Source: Thermoplasmata archaeon (GTDB taxonomy: Archaea; Thermoplasmatota; Thermoplasmata; Thermoplasmatales; Thermoplasmataceae). Taken from it: a DNA stretch of 5,798 nt. Position 1 is the stretch's first letter. Each line of letters starts with the position of its first letter. Under the pieces are notes generated by a model. That model did no database searches and was not told the origin of the DNA. It saw only the letters and a program-made list of their open reading frames with translations. Shown piece after piece: positions 4,923 through 5,798 of the stretch. Position numbers and translations under genes: made by a program. The stretch lies in contig JAJZXT010000163.1 in assembly GCA_021806355.1 (NCBI GenBank), positions 1 to 5,798 of the forward strand, in the 5' to 3' direction.

Positions 4923-5483
4923 TTAGTATCCCTCTCTCTTTAGATCGTAAGTCTCTTCTCTGGGGTGTTTGACCTTCACTCTTTGTGTGCCTAAGTTTGT
5001 AAGCTGTCCATCGGGTGAAAACCCAAAATAATGGTATTTTATTTTTGACCGTTCAACTCTTTGTGGATTCCATTTTCCTCGAAGAATTTTGCAGCAAACA
5101 ACCAAAGTATCAAATTTCTCAGCATTAATGAATTCGGTTTCACTAATTGACGCATCCAAGAATTTAACACCTTTCTTGAGAATCCGACTTTCAACCGTGA
5201 CTTCATCTTTGGGACCTATAATCGGGAGCAAGCCATATCTTATTGTTTCAGACCCAGATTTATCAGATATACCCATCAGAACCCAGAAAATACCTTTAGC
5301 AGGAGCAGGCCCCGCATTATTAATTACTACATTCAAAAGTCTCCCACCAGTTCCGGACCTAGAGGATAATTTTACACTTATACTAACTGACCTAGCGTTA
5401 ATAATGTTAGCAATCGCCGTTATTGCTAGTATCGAGGCAAGTATGATTGAAATCCATTGAAATACGCCGATATTTGCATACAT
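4923..5483 (-). CDS. Single-pass membrane protein with beta-rich soluble domain (186 aa)
   Basis: The product has one clear membrane helix at about residues 9-27 (QWISIILASILAITAIANII) with no obvious signal cleavage site, so it is probably an anchored protein. The rest, about 150 residues, is soluble and strand-rich. The segment LNVVINNAGPAPAKGI is of the kind seen in Ig-like or beta-sandwich domains, and a C-C pair occurs in LVVCCKILRG. No family is recognised. ATG at 5483 is preferred; a TTG at 5492 adds three residues and has AAGG nearby. The gene is separate from the replication operon: it has its own upstream AT-rich promoter candidates and a terminator-like palindrome after it. Function is unknown. 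Location on a mobile element suggests a cargo or cell-surface role, which is speculation. Confidence 0.75.
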   Translation of the reverse strand: MYANIGVFQWISIILASILAITAIANIINARSVSISVKLSSRSGTGGRLLNVVINNAGPAPAKGIFWVLMGISDKSGSETIRYGLLPIIGPKDEVTVESRILKKGVKFLDASISETEFINAEKFDTLVVCCKILRGKWNPQRVERSKIKYHYFGFSPDGQLTNLGTQRVKVKHPREETYDLKREGY

Positions 5484-5492
5484 CTTTCTCAA

Positions 5493-5798
5493 TGACCTTT
5501 TGAAATATTTTGACCCATTTATGTTGCATGTTTTTAGGGATAAATAAATTCCATGTCAATTTCCAACCACTTTTTAGTTCCAAAAACGACACAAAAAATA
5601 CGAAGTTCCCTTCGAAAAGGTTGTCTCCTTTATATATATCAAATAATACCTATCTCAATTGCGATAAGATACCTACCTATCCTTAGAATCAACATTTTCC
5701 GATATTTCCTGAACACGAAAGTAAGGAAATGAGTACAATTGTGTCACCCTTGTCATTTAGCACTTCGTTGTAGCTTACAAAGAGAAGACCATAACAGT
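5493..5798. other. 306-base region without a convincing gene
   Basis: This stretch holds promoter-like and small dyad features but no supported gene. On the minus strand, TTTATTTA (5548-5541) would place a transcription start about 35 bases ahead of the membrane-protein gene, and TATATATA (5639-5631) is a second, more distant candidate. CGAAG-TTCC-CTTCG (5601-5614) and AAAGG-TTGTCT-CCTTT (5616-5631) are small hairpins. A 35-codon minus-strand frame is open from the right edge to a TGA at 5689; it could be the tail of a gene outside the window but has no supporting feature. Confidence 0.5.
5541..5548 (-). promoter_or_regulatory. Candidate TATA box of the membrane-protein gene
   Basis: The minus strand reads TTTATTTA about 60 bases before the ATG at 5483, a workable archaeal distance. 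TATATATA at 5631-5639 is a better-looking sequence but would imply a leader of roughly 120 bases. Choosing between them needs transcript data. Confidence 0.35.

Noticed and set aside
5089..5460. 123-codon plus-strand frame
   Set aside because: It is antisense to the membrane-protein gene. The hydrophobic pattern simply mirrors the membrane helix on the other strand.
5407..5592. 61-codon minus-strand frame upstream of the membrane-protein gene
   Set aside because: GTG start, no good SD, out of frame with and overlapping the better-supported gene; also considered as a frameshifted N-terminus, but the downstream start already leads straight into a complete membrane helix.
5689..5798. 35-codon minus-strand frame open at the right edge
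   Set aside because: It could be the tail of an outside gene but is too short and featureless to call.

Overview
The window looks like the replication and regulation core of an extrachromosomal or integrated mobile element (plasmid or provirus), most likely archaeal. The evidence is a primase-polymerase/helicase fusion protein directly preceded by a ribbon-helix-helix (RHH) repressor gene, the arrangement known from the pRN1 family of archaeal plasmids. Candidate promoters look like AT-rich TATA boxes, most genes are preceded by GAGG/GGAG ribosome-binding sites, and candidate terminators end in T-runs. Base composition is moderately AT-rich. Sequence alone does not fix the host, and a bacterial host is not excluded.

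Layout, all genes on the minus strand. From the right: 5493-5798 holds no convincing gene, only promoter-like AT-rich sites and small hairpins. 4923-5483 encodes a stand-alone protein with one N-terminal membrane helix, followed by a palindrome plus T-run that resembles a terminator. 4671-4922 is a control region with three palindromes and a TATA-like box. A tightly packed operon follows, running from 4670 down to 122: RHH repressor, an 81-residue (or 53-residue) protein, the PrimPol-SF3 helicase (853 residues), and small proteins of 119, 112, 77, 68, 48 and 96 residues. Almost every junction is an ATGA or TAATG overlap or a gap of a few bases, and most starts have their own SD. The operon ends in a hairpin and a T7 run at 47-104.

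Four things stand out. (1) A dense cluster of nine copies of TTACTACC/GGTAGTAA at 1335-1656, with four copies at 11-12 bp spacing and bracketed by an 18-bp perfect inverted repeat, looks like replication iterons but lies inside an open, SD-preceded reading frame. (2) The 77- and 68-residue proteins are visible paralogues, and the 48-residue protein shares their C-terminal strand motif, suggesting three tandem small beta-barrel-type proteins. (3) The dyad CTAACG-N10-CGTTAG sits against the TATA-like box of the RHH gene, as expected for autorepression. (4) A 16-bp sequence ending in TGATACTA occurs at both outer edges of the operon in inverted orientation, and its half-site forms a 16-bp palindrome nearby.

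Working model (inference): the RHH protein sets the level of the whole operon, PrimPol-helicase initiates replication at the embedded iterons, and the downstream small proteins, including a winged-helix protein, have accessory regulatory or nucleic-acid-binding roles.
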